Assembly (NCBI RefSeq): GCF_003626575.1
Contig: NZ_RBDY01000025.1
Location: 1 to 64,000, forward strand
DNA length: 64,000 bases
From: Streptomyces radicis
Lineage (GTDB): Bacteria > Actinomycetota > Actinomycetes > Streptomycetales > Streptomycetaceae
Direction: 5' to 3'
Numbering within the stretch: position 1 is the stretch's first letter; every line of letters begins with the position of its first letter. Below are positions 16,691-25,518 of the stretch, piece by piece. Below the pieces are notes generated by a model. The model saw nothing but the letters and a program-made list of their open reading frames with translations, had not been told where the DNA came from and ran no database searches. Both the position numbers and the translations under genes were made by a program.

Positions 16691-17903
16691 GTGGTGGGTG
16701 GCTGGCGTGTGTTTGGGTACCGGAGGGACCAGGTTTGGGCGGAGTTCGTCCCTTGCTCATGGAGGATTGGGACGACGTGGCCGGGGCCGAGAGGCGTGTG
16801 GGCATCACGTCCGGGGACCCGATCCTTCTCGCCCCTGACTATCGGGTGGACGAGCTGCTGTGCCTGAACTTCCTGTGGGCTCGTGTGGACGCAAGCCGTC
16901 GCTGACGACGTGGATGACTACGAGGACTGGCGACGCTTCGCCCCGGACAATGTGAGCCCGGTCAGCGGGGCGCAGTGGGACCGCGAACTGACCGCCCTGG
17001 CACGGCTCTACACCTGGGCGGAGGGCCGGGACCTCAGCCCGCAGAACCCGGTGGCGATGAAGGAGATCGTCGGCCGTGACGGCACGGTGATCCGAGTGTC
17101 GGCGGGGAAGGCGAAGGACGCCAAGCGGAGCGATGTGCGGTGGCTGACGCCCCGGGCCTGGCGCCGCCGGGCTGCCGGACCACCGCGCCCACTACTGGGG
17201 CAAGGGCAAGAGGCAGAAGGGCAACGGTTCGCTGCGCGTGGCCACCCTGGTGGACCGCATGGAGGACTTCGTGGCGTGGGCGCACAAGGAGGCCACTGCG
17301 CTGGGCCGGGCCCACGAGGTCATTCCGCCCGACCCGCACGGCGCTATCGGCACCGAGCGCTTCCGTCGGACCCTGGCCTGGCACATCGCCCGTCGGCCGG
17401 AGGGCTGGTGGCCCTGGCCATTCAGTACGGCCATCTCCGCACCGCCGTCTCGCGCGGAAATGCCGCCTGCGGCCGTGACGGCATCCACAAGCTCCTCGAC
17501 GTCGAGACCGCCCGCGCCACCATCGACACCATCACCGACCTGCGGGAGGACCTGGACGACGGCCTTGGCATCTCCGGCCCCAGCCTGGACCGCTGCGTCA
17601 GCTCCTGCGCGAACATCGCCCGGACCGACCACCACGCCGAACAACTCCGTCAGCACGCCGACGCCCTGGACAAGCGGGCCGGCCGCCTGCCCGATCCCCT
17701 TGGCGACCGCCTTCGCCTCAACGCCGACAGGCCGCATCCGCGCCGCCATGGAGCGCATCCTGGCCGGGGCCCCCGAACATTCCAACGGAGCCCTGACGAT
17801 CGTCGCCCTGGCCCAGGAGGCCCAGCTCCCGCGCAACGCGCTCACACAGCGCCACGTGGATCTGAGGAACGAGTTCTATGACAAGGTCCGGGAGCGCCGC
17901 TGA
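16690..17903 (+). pseudogene. Frameshifted and internally deleted site-specific integrase, with downstream helix-turn-helix protein remnant
   Basis: Recognisable pieces of a Streptomyces tyrosine-type integrase are scattered over three frames. DDVDDYEDWRRFAPDNVSPVSG and ALARLYTWAEGR (about 16905-17030) are from the N-terminal core-binding domain. KDAKRSDVRWLTPRAW (to 17160) is next. HYWGKGKRQKGNGSLRVATLVDRMEDFV to RRTLAWHIARRPEG (17180-17400) is in another frame. GGLVALAIQYGHLRT and DLLDVET-like residues return to the second frame. GRIRAAMERILAGAPEHSNG to FYDKVRERR (17730-17903), a small HTH protein often found beside such integrases, is in the third. At least four frame changes are needed, and the segment that should hold the catalytic Arg appears deleted. 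Clearly non-functional. Confidence 0.85.
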
Positions 17904-17908
17904 GCAGC

Positions 17909-18724
17909 TCAGGCGAGCAATTGCCACAGACGATCAGCCTGCCGCTCCGCGGTGCCCGGTGGATTTCTGACGTTCTCTTGATCGAAGGCGAGGAGAAACA
18001 GCCAGACCAGGGCGAGAAGCCGCCGGCACTCCCGCAGCCGTGCTTCCTCGGCCGCGGTCAAGTCGAAGCAGGCCAGAAACGCGGGGACATCGAGCGGGTG
18101 CTCCACCCAGCTGCCCACGTGCTCCGTGATCTCCGCGAGTTCGAAAGCGCGGTCACTACGGCCCGAGTCCTCGAAGTCAACCACTCGGACCCGCGAGCCG
18201 TCCCAGAGATAGTTGGCGAGGTTACCATCTCCCGGGCCGAAGACCGGCAGAACCCGCGAACCATCATCGCTACTCAGCCCCGACTGGGCCAGCCACCGCA
18301 GTCCATCTTCCATGGCCCGCCCCACCGGGCCGTGAACCCGAGGACGAACCGTCACGGCCCACTCCTTGAGCTGGACGATGAGATCGCCCTGCTGCCCGGG
18401 CCGGACAGGAACTTGGCGAAGCACGTCGGCGGGCACTGCGGTATGCAGCTCGTTCACCGCGTCAGCCAGTGCTCTGACCTGCTCCGCTGCCAGGGGAGAT
18501 CCTCGCAGAGGAACGCCGACAAGACGGGACATCACAACTGTCGGCTCCTCGGCCGAAAGATCCGCAGTGCCAGGGACAGGAGCCAGCCCGGGCGCATACG
18601 CGGCCAACAACATCAGAGCACGCCATTCACGCCCAGCACGCCCGCCACCCCCACTGGAGAACCGCTTGACCACATGGTCAGCAGCCAACTCAACCGCATG
18701 AGTGCCCCACCCACCAGAATCCAT
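17909..18724 (-). CDS. Aminoglycoside phosphotransferase (APH)-family kinase-like protein
   Basis: 271-residue protein of the APH/choline-kinase fold. The catalytic loop reads FGPGDGNLANYLWDG, so the usual HGD has Pro in place of His while Asp and the metal-binding Asn are kept. VVDFEDSGRSD supplies the second metal-binding Asp. The N-terminal nucleotide-binding lobe is short (HVVKRFSSGGGGRAGREWRALMLL, MSRLVGVPL). It could phosphorylate a small molecule, but aminoglycoside resistance cannot be assumed. It converges on the integrase relic (6 bp between stops) inside the inverted-repeat-bounded segment, so it may be element cargo. The reading frame is intact. Confidence 0.82.
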   Translation of the reverse strand: MDSGGWGTHAVELAADHVVKRFSSGGGGRAGREWRALMLLAAYAPGLAPVPGTADLSAEEPTVVMSRLVGVPLRGSPLAAEQVRALADAVNELHTAVPADVLRQVPVRPGQQGDLIVQLKEWAVTVRPRVHGPVGRAMEDGLRWLAQSGLSSDDGSRVLPVFGPGDGNLANYLWDGSRVRVVDFEDSGRSDRAFELAEITEHVGSWVEHPLDVPAFLACFDLTAAEEARLRECRRLLALVWLFLLAFDQENVRNPPGTAERQADRLWQLLA

Positions 18725-19379
18725 GAGCAGTGATCATGCCAGTTACACCGGCTTTGAGTCCCGCCCCCTTCATCTTCCGTCACCGGTCAGGAGACGTCGC
18801 GCAGCTTCTGACGGCCTCATTCCCCGAGGAGAACATTCATTCCCGATCAGACCCGTAGATCTTCCGCCAGGAGAAGGCGCCTGAGCGAGCGTCGTCCCGA
18901 TGAGGCAAGTAGCGGGCCGGTGCTTATCCGCGGCTTATGCCGGGGCGGGTGCTCTTTTCACGCGGGGCACACTTGGTGTTGAACAGAACGTGCGCCGTTT
19001 CAAAAGAGCACCCGGTCTCGCGTAAGCGGGGCATAAAGTCCCATGGGTCCGCTGAACGAAGCCCGCCCCCGCCCCGGACCGGCGCGCTACCCGAGCTCAA
19101 CGTGCGCGCGGTGAACGACGAGAGCGGCGGCCAGGGCAGGCCCGAAGGGTGCGCGCCACCCCGGCCACCCGCCCAGAAGTCGGCCACCCGCAAAGCGGTA
19201 TCCGCCGCGCCCGGCTGGCGAACGGTCCCGGCCCACAACGAAATCGACCGGTGACAGGGACGGCCGCACACCCGACGCCCCCTCCCCCGTAGGTGCCATC
19301 ACTGACCCGCACCCACCATGAAAGCAGCACCCGGCGGACGGCGAACGGGAGGACGTCCAGCCCGTAGCCGCGCTCGCCC
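18725..19379. other. Gene-free region with large imperfect inverted repeat
   Basis: No credible gene. The main feature is a long hairpin-forming repeat. CGGGTGCTCTTTT (18946-18958) pairs perfectly with its complement at 19002-19014. An inner CGGGGCAC/GTGCGCCG stem has one mismatch. An outer TTATGCC (18935-18941) pairs with GGCATAA (19030-19036). The right arm of the 90-bp inverted repeat (19280-19370) follows. The hairpin could be a pair of terminal repeats from a lost insertion, a terminator or a MITE-like element; no transposase is visible. Confidence 0.7.
19280..19370 (-). repeat. Inverted repeat, right arm (pairs with 16601-16690)
   Basis: Reverse-complement copy of 16601-16690. It ends nine bases from the stop codon of the GAF-domain regulator gene. 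See the left arm for the comparison. Confidence 0.85.
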
Positions 19380-20644
19380 TACCACAACGCCCGCCGCAGC
19401 CGCGCGTCAAGCATCAGCGCACGCGGCGACCCCGGCGGCAGCGCGTCGCGCGCGGCCTGAAGCATCTCCACGTCGTCGGCGTACTCCGGCCTGGCCGTCC
19501 ACTCCACCAGCAGGTCGGCGCCGCCCCGTTCGCGGAGCACCGCGCGCAGCGCGCACTCGAGGTCCACCCGGGCCTCGACCACCCCCGGCGCCTCGGAGCG
19601 CGGCAGCAGCGGGCCGCGGTAGCGGCTCATGGCGTGGCGTAGCGCGCCCCCGGCGACCAACTCCCGCACCTCGTCCGCGTCCACCGCGACCGGCGCGGTC
19701 AGCCGGTAGGGCCGGGACGCGAGCAAGGGCCCCAACAGCCGCCGCAGCCGCGACATCTCCGCGCGCACGGTCACCGGCGCCGCCTCGCCCGTCCGCAGCA
19801 GCGCCTCGAGCGCCTCGGCCGTCAGCCCGCGCGGGCGCCGGGAGAGCAGGTACACGATCTCCGAGTGCCGGGGACTCAGCTCGACCCGCTCCCCGGCCCA
19901 GGCGAACGCGGCCCGGTCGCGCCCGAGGACCTCGAGCCGCGCGGGCCCGTCCACCGCGGCACGGGCCGACCCGCCGCCCACCCTCAGCAGCCGCAGCTCC
20001 GCCTCCACCGCGGCGACCGTGGCCCGCACCAGCGAGAGCGCGTGGGGCGCGGCGATGTGGTCGCCGCCGGTCAGGTCGAGCACGCCGAGCACCGCGCCGC
20101 TGCCCGGGTCGCGCACCGGCGCGGCCGCGCAGCTCCACGGCTGAACGGGTCGGCTGAAGTGCTCGCTCGCGTAGATCTGGACCGGCTGGCCGAGCGCGAG
20201 CGCGGTGCCTGGGGCGTTGGTGCCCGCGGCGTGCTCCGCCCAGTTGGCGCCCTCGGCGAAGCCGATCCGCTCCGCGCGCGTCAGCAGCGAGGGGGAGCCC
20301 TCGACCCACAGCAGCCGACCCGCGCCGTCGCCCACGGCCGCGACCTGGTCGTCGTCGCGCGCCGTCTCCACCAGCAGCCTGCGGATCACGGGCAGCACCG
20401 CGGCCAGCGGGTGCTCGCGCCGGTAGCCGCGCAGCTCGGCCTCGGGCAGGGGATCGGGCGGCGTGGCCGCGTCCGGGTCGACGCCCAGGCTCCGCGAACG
20501 CTGCCACGAGTCGCGCACCACGCCGCGCGGCGGACCCGAGGGCCAGCAGCCGGTCACCAGGAACTCCTCGTGCGCCCTCGCCACCGCACGCCGCAGCCCC
20601 GCCGGGTCCGCTCCCGGCGGCAGCGCCACGTGGTCGGCAGTCAT
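19379..20644 (-). CDS. GAF-domain transcriptional activator of the aldehyde dehydrogenase locus
   Basis: 421-residue regulator. The N-terminal sensor resembles AcoR-type activators: SWQRSRSLGVDPDA, then a GAF domain with GDGAGRLLWVEGS, IGFAEGANWAEHAAGTNAPGTALALG and PWSCAAAPVRDPGSGAVLGVLDLTGG. The central AAA+ sigma-54 domain is absent. Instead a helix-turn-helix/winged-helix region (ELSPRHSEIVYLLSRRPRGLTAEALEALLRT ... VRAEMSRLRRLLG) sits at about residues 250-340. It is divergent from the aldehyde dehydrogenase, an arrangement common in Streptomyces, and probably activates that gene in response to an aldehyde or alcohol. The ATG at 20644 is preferred over an upstream in-frame start within the 9-bp repeats. 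Confidence 0.87.
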   Translation of the reverse strand: MTADHVALPPGADPAGLRRAVARAHEEFLVTGCWPSGPPRGVVRDSWQRSRSLGVDPDAATPPDPLPEAELRGYRREHPLAAVLPVIRRLLVETARDDDQVAAVGDGAGRLLWVEGSPSLLTRAERIGFAEGANWAEHAAGTNAPGTALALGQPVQIYASEHFSRPVQPWSCAAAPVRDPGSGAVLGVLDLTGGDHIAAPHALSLVRATVAAVEAELRLLRVGGGSARAAVDGPARLEVLGRDRAAFAWAGERVELSPRHSEIVYLLSRRPRGLTAEALEALLRTGEAAPVTVRAEMSRLRRLLGPLLASRPYRLTAPVAVDADEVRELVAGGALRHAMSRYRGPLLPRSEAPGVVEARVDLECALRAVLRERGGADLLVEWTARPEYADDVEMLQAARDALPPGSPRALMLDARLRRALW

Positions 20645-20661
20645 CGCTGACCCCCGCGTTC

Positions 20662-20697
20662 GAGCCGTACGAGCCGTACGAGCCGTTCGAGCCGGTG
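20662..20697. repeat. Four tandem 9-bp units between the GAF regulator and aldehyde dehydrogenase
   Basis: GAGCCGTAC occurs twice in perfect tandem (20662-20679), followed by GAGCCGTTC and GAGCCGGTG. The units start 18 bp upstream of the regulator ATG, in the 224-bp divergent promoter region. They could be activator-binding iterons or slippage products. Confidence 0.75.
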
Positions 20698-20868
20698 CGG
20701 GGCGCCGCAGGCCGCGCGCCCCGCTCCCAATGTAGGGGCCCTCGGCGGGTCGCGCGAGGGAGGCGACGGGGGATCCTCCGCCGCAACGTCGCCGCAACGT
20801 TCGGCTCCCTAGGGTGCGCCCATCCCCGCTCAGCGGCGAGCGCGGGAACGAGCGAGAGGGGCACGGCC

Positions 20869-22391
<1,523 letters not shown>

Positions 22392-22392
<1 letters not shown>

Positions 22393-22850
22393 TGGACGCG
22401 AAGGACGAGCCGGGGGGCGGGCACGGCGGGCCGCCCCCCGCGCGGGTGGCCGTGACGCCCGCCGCCGCCGAGCTGCTGCGCCGACTCGGCCTGGCGCACG
22501 GCGCGTTGATGTTCCACCAGTCGGGAGGCTGCTGCGACGGCAGCGCGCCGATGTGCTTCCCGGTCGGGGAGTTCAGGACCGGCGCGTCCGACGTGCTGGT
22601 CGGGACGCTGGAGATCCCCGGCGTTCCGCGCCCCGTGGAGTTCTGGATGGCGGCCGCCCAGTTCGAACGGTGGCGGCACACCCATCTCACGGTGGACGTC
22701 GTGCCGGGCCGGGGCAGCGGCTTCTCGCTCGAGGCGCCCGAGGGTGTGCGGTTCCTCATCCGCTCCCGGCTGCTCGACGACGACGAGCTGCGGCGGCTCG
22801 ACGGCGCGGACCCAGGGCGTCGTGCCGATCAGCACCGGCCAGCCCCTTGA
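22392..22850 (+). CDS. DUF779 protein linked to aldehyde dehydrogenase
   Basis: 152-residue conserved protein. The signature HQSGGCCDGSAPMC (about residues 41-54) holds three Cys that could bind metal or serve a redox role. ARVAVTPAAAELLRRL before it and FSLEAPEGVRFLIRSRLL after it are typical. DUF779 genes occur mainly beside ExaC-type aldehyde dehydrogenases, as here, where the start overlaps the dehydrogenase stop (TGATG). No activity is established; a metal or redox accessory role is an inference. The last 15 residues are poorly conserved-looking. Confidence 0.9.
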
Positions 22851-22875
22851 TGAGGTCGTTCCGCCCCGACGGGGC

Positions 22876-23418
22876 CTATGCCCTCGCGTCCGGCTTCCAC
22901 TCCTCGGCCAGGAGCCCGAGCAGCACCTCGTCGAGGAACTCGCCCATCACCCAGGCCGATGAGCGCAGCACGCCCTCGCGGACGAAGCCGTTGCGCTCGG
23001 CGGAGCGCAGCATCGCGGCGTTGTCCGCCAGCGTCTCGATCTGGAGCCGTCGCAGCCCGCGCACCACGAAGCCGTAGTGGCACAGCACCGCGACCACGTC
23101 GGTGCCATAGCCCTTGCCACGGGAGGACGGCAGCAGTCCGAGGCCGATGTGCGCGCACCGGTTGTGGGTGTCGATGCCCCACAGCGTCGCGGTGCCGACC
23201 AGCGTGCCGCCCTCCAGCTCCACCACGGAGAACTGGACGCGCCCCTGCTCCCTGTCGTCCACCACGAGCCGCGGATCCTTCGACCCCGGCGTGATCGGCC
23301 GCCATGGCCCCCCTTCGGCCCGCGAGGAGTTGACCACGTCGTCGTAGAGCTCGGCCCGCAGGATCGGGATGTCGTCGTCGTGCCGGGCCCTGAGCCCGAC
23401 CTTGCCACCGCTCAGCAT
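22876..23418 (-). CDS. GNAT-family N-acetyltransferase (RimJ/RimL-like)
   Basis: 180 residues with a single GNAT fold. VELEGGTLVGTATLWGID is the central strand pair, and the acetyl-CoA pyrophosphate loop is LPSSRGKGYGTDVVAVL (RGKGYG, about residues 99-104). LQIETLADNAAMLRSAERNGFVREGVLR is the standard RimL-type C-terminal half. It probably acetylates a protein N-terminus or a small amine; the substrate is unknown. It converges on the DUF779 gene with 25 bp between stops and is divergent from the lipoprotein gene. Confidence 0.92.
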   Translation of the reverse strand: MLSGGKVGLRARHDDDIPILRAELYDDVVNSSRAEGGPWRPITPGSKDPRLVVDDREQGRVQFSVVELEGGTLVGTATLWGIDTHNRCAHIGLGLLPSSRGKGYGTDVVAVLCHYGFVVRGLRRLQIETLADNAAMLRSAERNGFVREGVLRSSAWVMGEFLDEVLLGLLAEEWKPDARA

Positions 23419-23594
23419 GGGAGCTTCCTATCCGGCCCGACCGGCCGACGGCAAACCGATGTGCCGTCGCCGCACCCGGCTGAGCTCCGGGGACGTTCGC
23501 CGCCCGATGCCCGCACGGGGCAGGACGGGCTCCAACTGCCTCTAGGATGAGCGCCGTTCCGGCGCCGGGCCGGTGGAGACGGGGAGGGGACCCG

Positions 23595-24032
23595 ATGTCC
23601 CGGAGAACGTGCGTGACCGTCGCGATGCTGGCCGCGGCCGTGACCGCGGCGGCGACCGGTTGCTCGGGCGACGACTCCTCCGACGGCGCGAGCCCGTTCG
23701 GCGGCGGCGGGGCGGGCGGCGTGACGATCGTCTACGAGGTGGACGCCCCCTCGGGCGTGGGCGACATCTCCTACACGGAGGCCGACGGCACCATCAGGAT
23801 CGAGGAGGGCGTGGAGCTGCCCTGGCGGCTCGAGTTCGCCGCGGGCCTCGCCGAACAGACCGGCTCCACCCCGCAGGTGAGCGTGCTGGACGCCGACACG
23901 GGCTCGGCGGGGGCGGACCAGGAGGAGCTGACGTGCCGGGTGACCGTGCACGGCGACGTCGTCAGCGAGCAGACCAACGCCCTCCAGGCCATGTGCTCGG
24001 CGCCCGGTACCCGCATGGCGCCCGGCGACTGA
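23595..24032 (+). CDS. MmpS-like lipoprotein
   Basis: 145 residues. The signal peptide MSRRTCVTVAMLAAAVTAAATG ends at a lipobox ATGC, with Cys22 as the lipidated residue, so the mature protein is tethered to the outer face of the membrane. The beta-rich domain (VTIVYEVDAPSGVGDISYTEADGTI, LPWRLEF, ELTCRVTVHGDVVSEQ, AMCSAPG) resembles mycobacterial MmpS transport accessory proteins, including their paired Cys. No MmpL/RND partner is adjacent, so the role is open. The ATG at 23595 has GGGGAGGGG upstream; a longer in-frame start at 23547 would not give a clean signal peptide. Confidence 0.82.
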   Translation: MSRRTCVTVAMLAAAVTAAATGCSGDDSSDGASPFGGGGAGGVTIVYEVDAPSGVGDISYTEADGTIRIEEGVELPWRLEFAAGLAEQTGSTPQVSVLDADTGSAGADQEELTCRVTVHGDVVSEQTNALQAMCSAPGTRMAPGD

Positions 24033-24052
24033 GCGGCCGATCCGGAGGGTTG

Positions 24053-24241
24053 TCCGCCGCCCAGGGGGCCGCCACCCCCACCCAGGTCGTTCTCGAGGAC
24101 GAGGACGAGGACGAGGGCGCCGACTGCCCGGTGCCCGAGCCGCCGTCGACGTCCACGCCCCGGCTGCCGGACCCGTTCACGCGGATCGACGGCACGCGGA
24201 TCACCAGCCGCGAGGACTGGCGGTGGCGGCGCGCCGGGCCC
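24053..24241 (+). pseudogene. N-terminal remnant of a glucuronoyl-esterase (CE15)-like protein
   Basis: An open stretch in one frame reads ADCPVPEPPSTSTPRLPDPF followed by TRIDGTRITSREDWRWRRA. This is the usual entry into CE15-type glucuronoyl methylesterases and related acetyl-xylan esterases (LPDPFxxxDGTRxTxxxxWxxRRxEI). After the RRA the similarity stops, with no catalytic Ser or His region. There is no convincing start codon or signal peptide. It is interpreted as a short decayed fragment; the rest has been lost between it and the membrane-protein genes. Based on pattern recognition only. Confidence 0.55.
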
Positions 24242-24315
24242 GAGCGGCCTGACCCGCACCCCGGCCTGACCGACCGAAGGCGCCCGGCCCTGTCCTGTGC
24301 CGTGTCGGCGGCCCC

Positions 24316-24594
24316 GTGGTGGACGATGCCCTCATGGCTGCCATGGAACAAGCGCCGCACCACGCGCTCGTCGGCTATCTGGTCTGGGCGGTGCTGTTCG
24401 CCGCGATCTTCGCCTGGGAGGGCGTCGGGCTGCTCCACCCGACCGACTCGGTGCCCACGCTGAGCCAGGCCATCGACGCCGTGTCCCGGTACCAGGTGGG
24501 GCGCTGGGTGCTGTTCGCGCTGTGGCTGTGGTTCGGCTGGCACGCGTTCATCCGCGGCTGGCACTTCCTGCTGCGGGACCCGGCGGGGGAGTAG
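24316..24594 (+). CDS. Small two-helix membrane protein (DUF6186-like)
   Basis: 92 residues with two membrane helices, LVGYLVWAVLFAAIFAWEGVGLL and GRWVLFALWLWFGWHAFIRGWHFLL, and a short loop with VPTLSQAIDAVSR. It resembles the short Streptomyces membrane proteins filed as DUF6186. The function is unknown. GTG/ATG choice is uncertain: the start at 24316 is used, but an ATG at 24334 would give a shorter version. It is followed after 7 bp by another small membrane protein and is probably co-transcribed with it. Confidence 0.75.
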   Translation: MVDDALMAAMEQAPHHALVGYLVWAVLFAAIFAWEGVGLLHPTDSVPTLSQAIDAVSRYQVGRWVLFALWLWFGWHAFIRGWHFLLRDPAGE

Positions 24595-24601
24595 CCGCCG
24601 C

Positions 24602-24937
24602 ATGTCGCCCGTGCTCGACCTGGTGGTCATGCTGACCGCGTATCTGCTGGTCATGGGCTATCTCGCGATCGGCGTCCGCACCCTGCTCCGCGATCCGAAC
24701 GGCGGCCCGCGCCGCCGTTCCGACCGCCGCGGCTGGCCCGAGCTGCTGCGCCAGGTCGCCGTCACCGCCGTCGGCGGCCATGTGCTCCTGCTCGTCGTGG
24801 TCGCCGCGTACTACGTGGCGGTGGCCCACCACGACATGGAGTTCGTCCTCGGCGCCGTCACCGGCACCGCCTCGCTGACGGGCGTGGCCCTCCCCCTTCT
24901 CCTCGCCCTCATGTGGCTCACCCACCGCCGCGGGTGA
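24602..24937 (+). CDS. Small membrane protein (DUF6256-like)
   Basis: 111 residues with three predicted membrane helices: LDLVVMLTAYLLVMGYLAIGV, VAVTAVGGHVLLLVVVAAYYVAV and AVTGTASLTGVALPLLLALMWLT. A basic loop RDPNGGPRRRSDRRGWPELLRQ sits on the cytoplasmic side. The pattern matches DUF6256 proteins of Streptomyces, which commonly sit directly after a DUF6186 gene. The function is unknown. A strong GC-rich hairpin 40 bp downstream probably ends the transcript. Confidence 0.8.
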   Translation: MSPVLDLVVMLTAYLLVMGYLAIGVRTLLRDPNGGPRRRSDRRGWPELLRQVAVTAVGGHVLLLVVVAAYYVAVAHHDMEFVLGAVTGTASLTGVALPLLLALMWLTHRRG

Positions 24938-24976
24938 ACGGCTCGGAAGAGGCCCCGGAAGAGGCCCCGGAAGACA

Positions 24977-25015
24977 CCTCACCCCCGGATCCCGCGCGGG
25001 GTTCCGGGGGTGAGG
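24977..25015. terminator. GC-rich hairpin between convergent genes
   Basis: CCTCACCCCCGGA (24977-24989) pairs perfectly with TCCGGGGGTGAGG (25003-25015), and an inner CCCG/CGGG extends the stem. There is no U-tract. It lies between the convergent DUF6256-like and Ig-like genes and could serve both strands, as is common in actinomycetes. Confidence 0.8.
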
Positions 25016-25032
25016 CTCGTGCGGAGCCGATC

Positions 25033-25518
25033 TCAGCGCACGATGACGTTGTTGTAGATGTCGCCGACCGAGAAGTGGATCAGGCTGCCGCAGATGAGGA
25101 GGCAGAACTCGGGCTTGGGGGGCGCGGGCGGCGCCGGGGGGTCGGTCACCACGACCGTGGTCTCGTCGTTCGACGCGCCGCACTCGGTGTTGCCGTTGTA
25201 GGCGGCCGTGATGGTGTGCGTGCCCTCGGTGGTGAAGGTCGCCGTGTACGTCGCCACCCCGTCGGTGCCGACCGGCACGGTGTCGAGGATGTCACCGCCG
25301 TCGAAGAAGGTGACGCCAAGGCCACCGCTGGGGTCCTCGGTGCAGGTGACCGTCGCGGTCAGCTCCACCGGCTCCCCGACCTCCACCGACGAGGGCACCG
25401 CCTCGACCGTGGTGGTGGAAAGCACCTGGGCTGATGCCGGGGTCCCGAAGGCGAGCACCGCGGCCAGTGCCGCGAAGACGGCCGTCTTCCACGACGTGAA
25501 TTCTTTCCAACGCCTCAC
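25033..25518 (-). CDS. Secreted Ig-like domain protein
   Basis: 161 residues. GTG at 25518 is chosen because AGGAG lies 8 bp upstream; a TTG at 25536 is also in frame. The signal peptide is SWKTAVFAALAAVLAFGTPASA-QV. One bacterial Ig-like (Big_3_5-type) domain follows: TTTVEAVPSSVEVGEPVELTATV, GLGVTFFDGGDILDTVPVGTDGVATYT, GTHTITAAYNGNTEC. Three Cys lie in this region, then a Pro-rich linker and a short C-terminus with LLICGSLIHFSVGDIYNNVIVR. It is probably a small cell-surface or secreted protein; the binding partner is unknown. Confidence 0.85.
   Translation of the reverse strand: MRRWKEFTSWKTAVFAALAAVLAFGTPASAQVLSTTTVEAVPSSVEVGEPVELTATVTCTEDPSGGLGVTFFDGGDILDTVPVGTDGVATYTATFTTEGTHTITAAYNGNTECGASNDETTVVVTDPPAPPAPPKPEFCLLICGSLIHFSVGDIYNNVIVR

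Noticed and set aside
18741..18778. Possible tRNA 3-prime end or attachment site: a GGCTTTGAGTCCCGCCCC-like stretch whose translation contains GFESRPLH.
   Set aside because: It resembles a T-arm, but the C at the conserved TTC position is T, the arm does not pair, and no anticodon arm or acceptor 5-prime half precedes it. No second copy was noticed on the far side of the relic element.
18924..19271. Overlapping open frames on both strands as possible small genes.
   Set aside because: Both cross the large hairpin, have no family resemblance or ribosome site, and are explained by high GC content.
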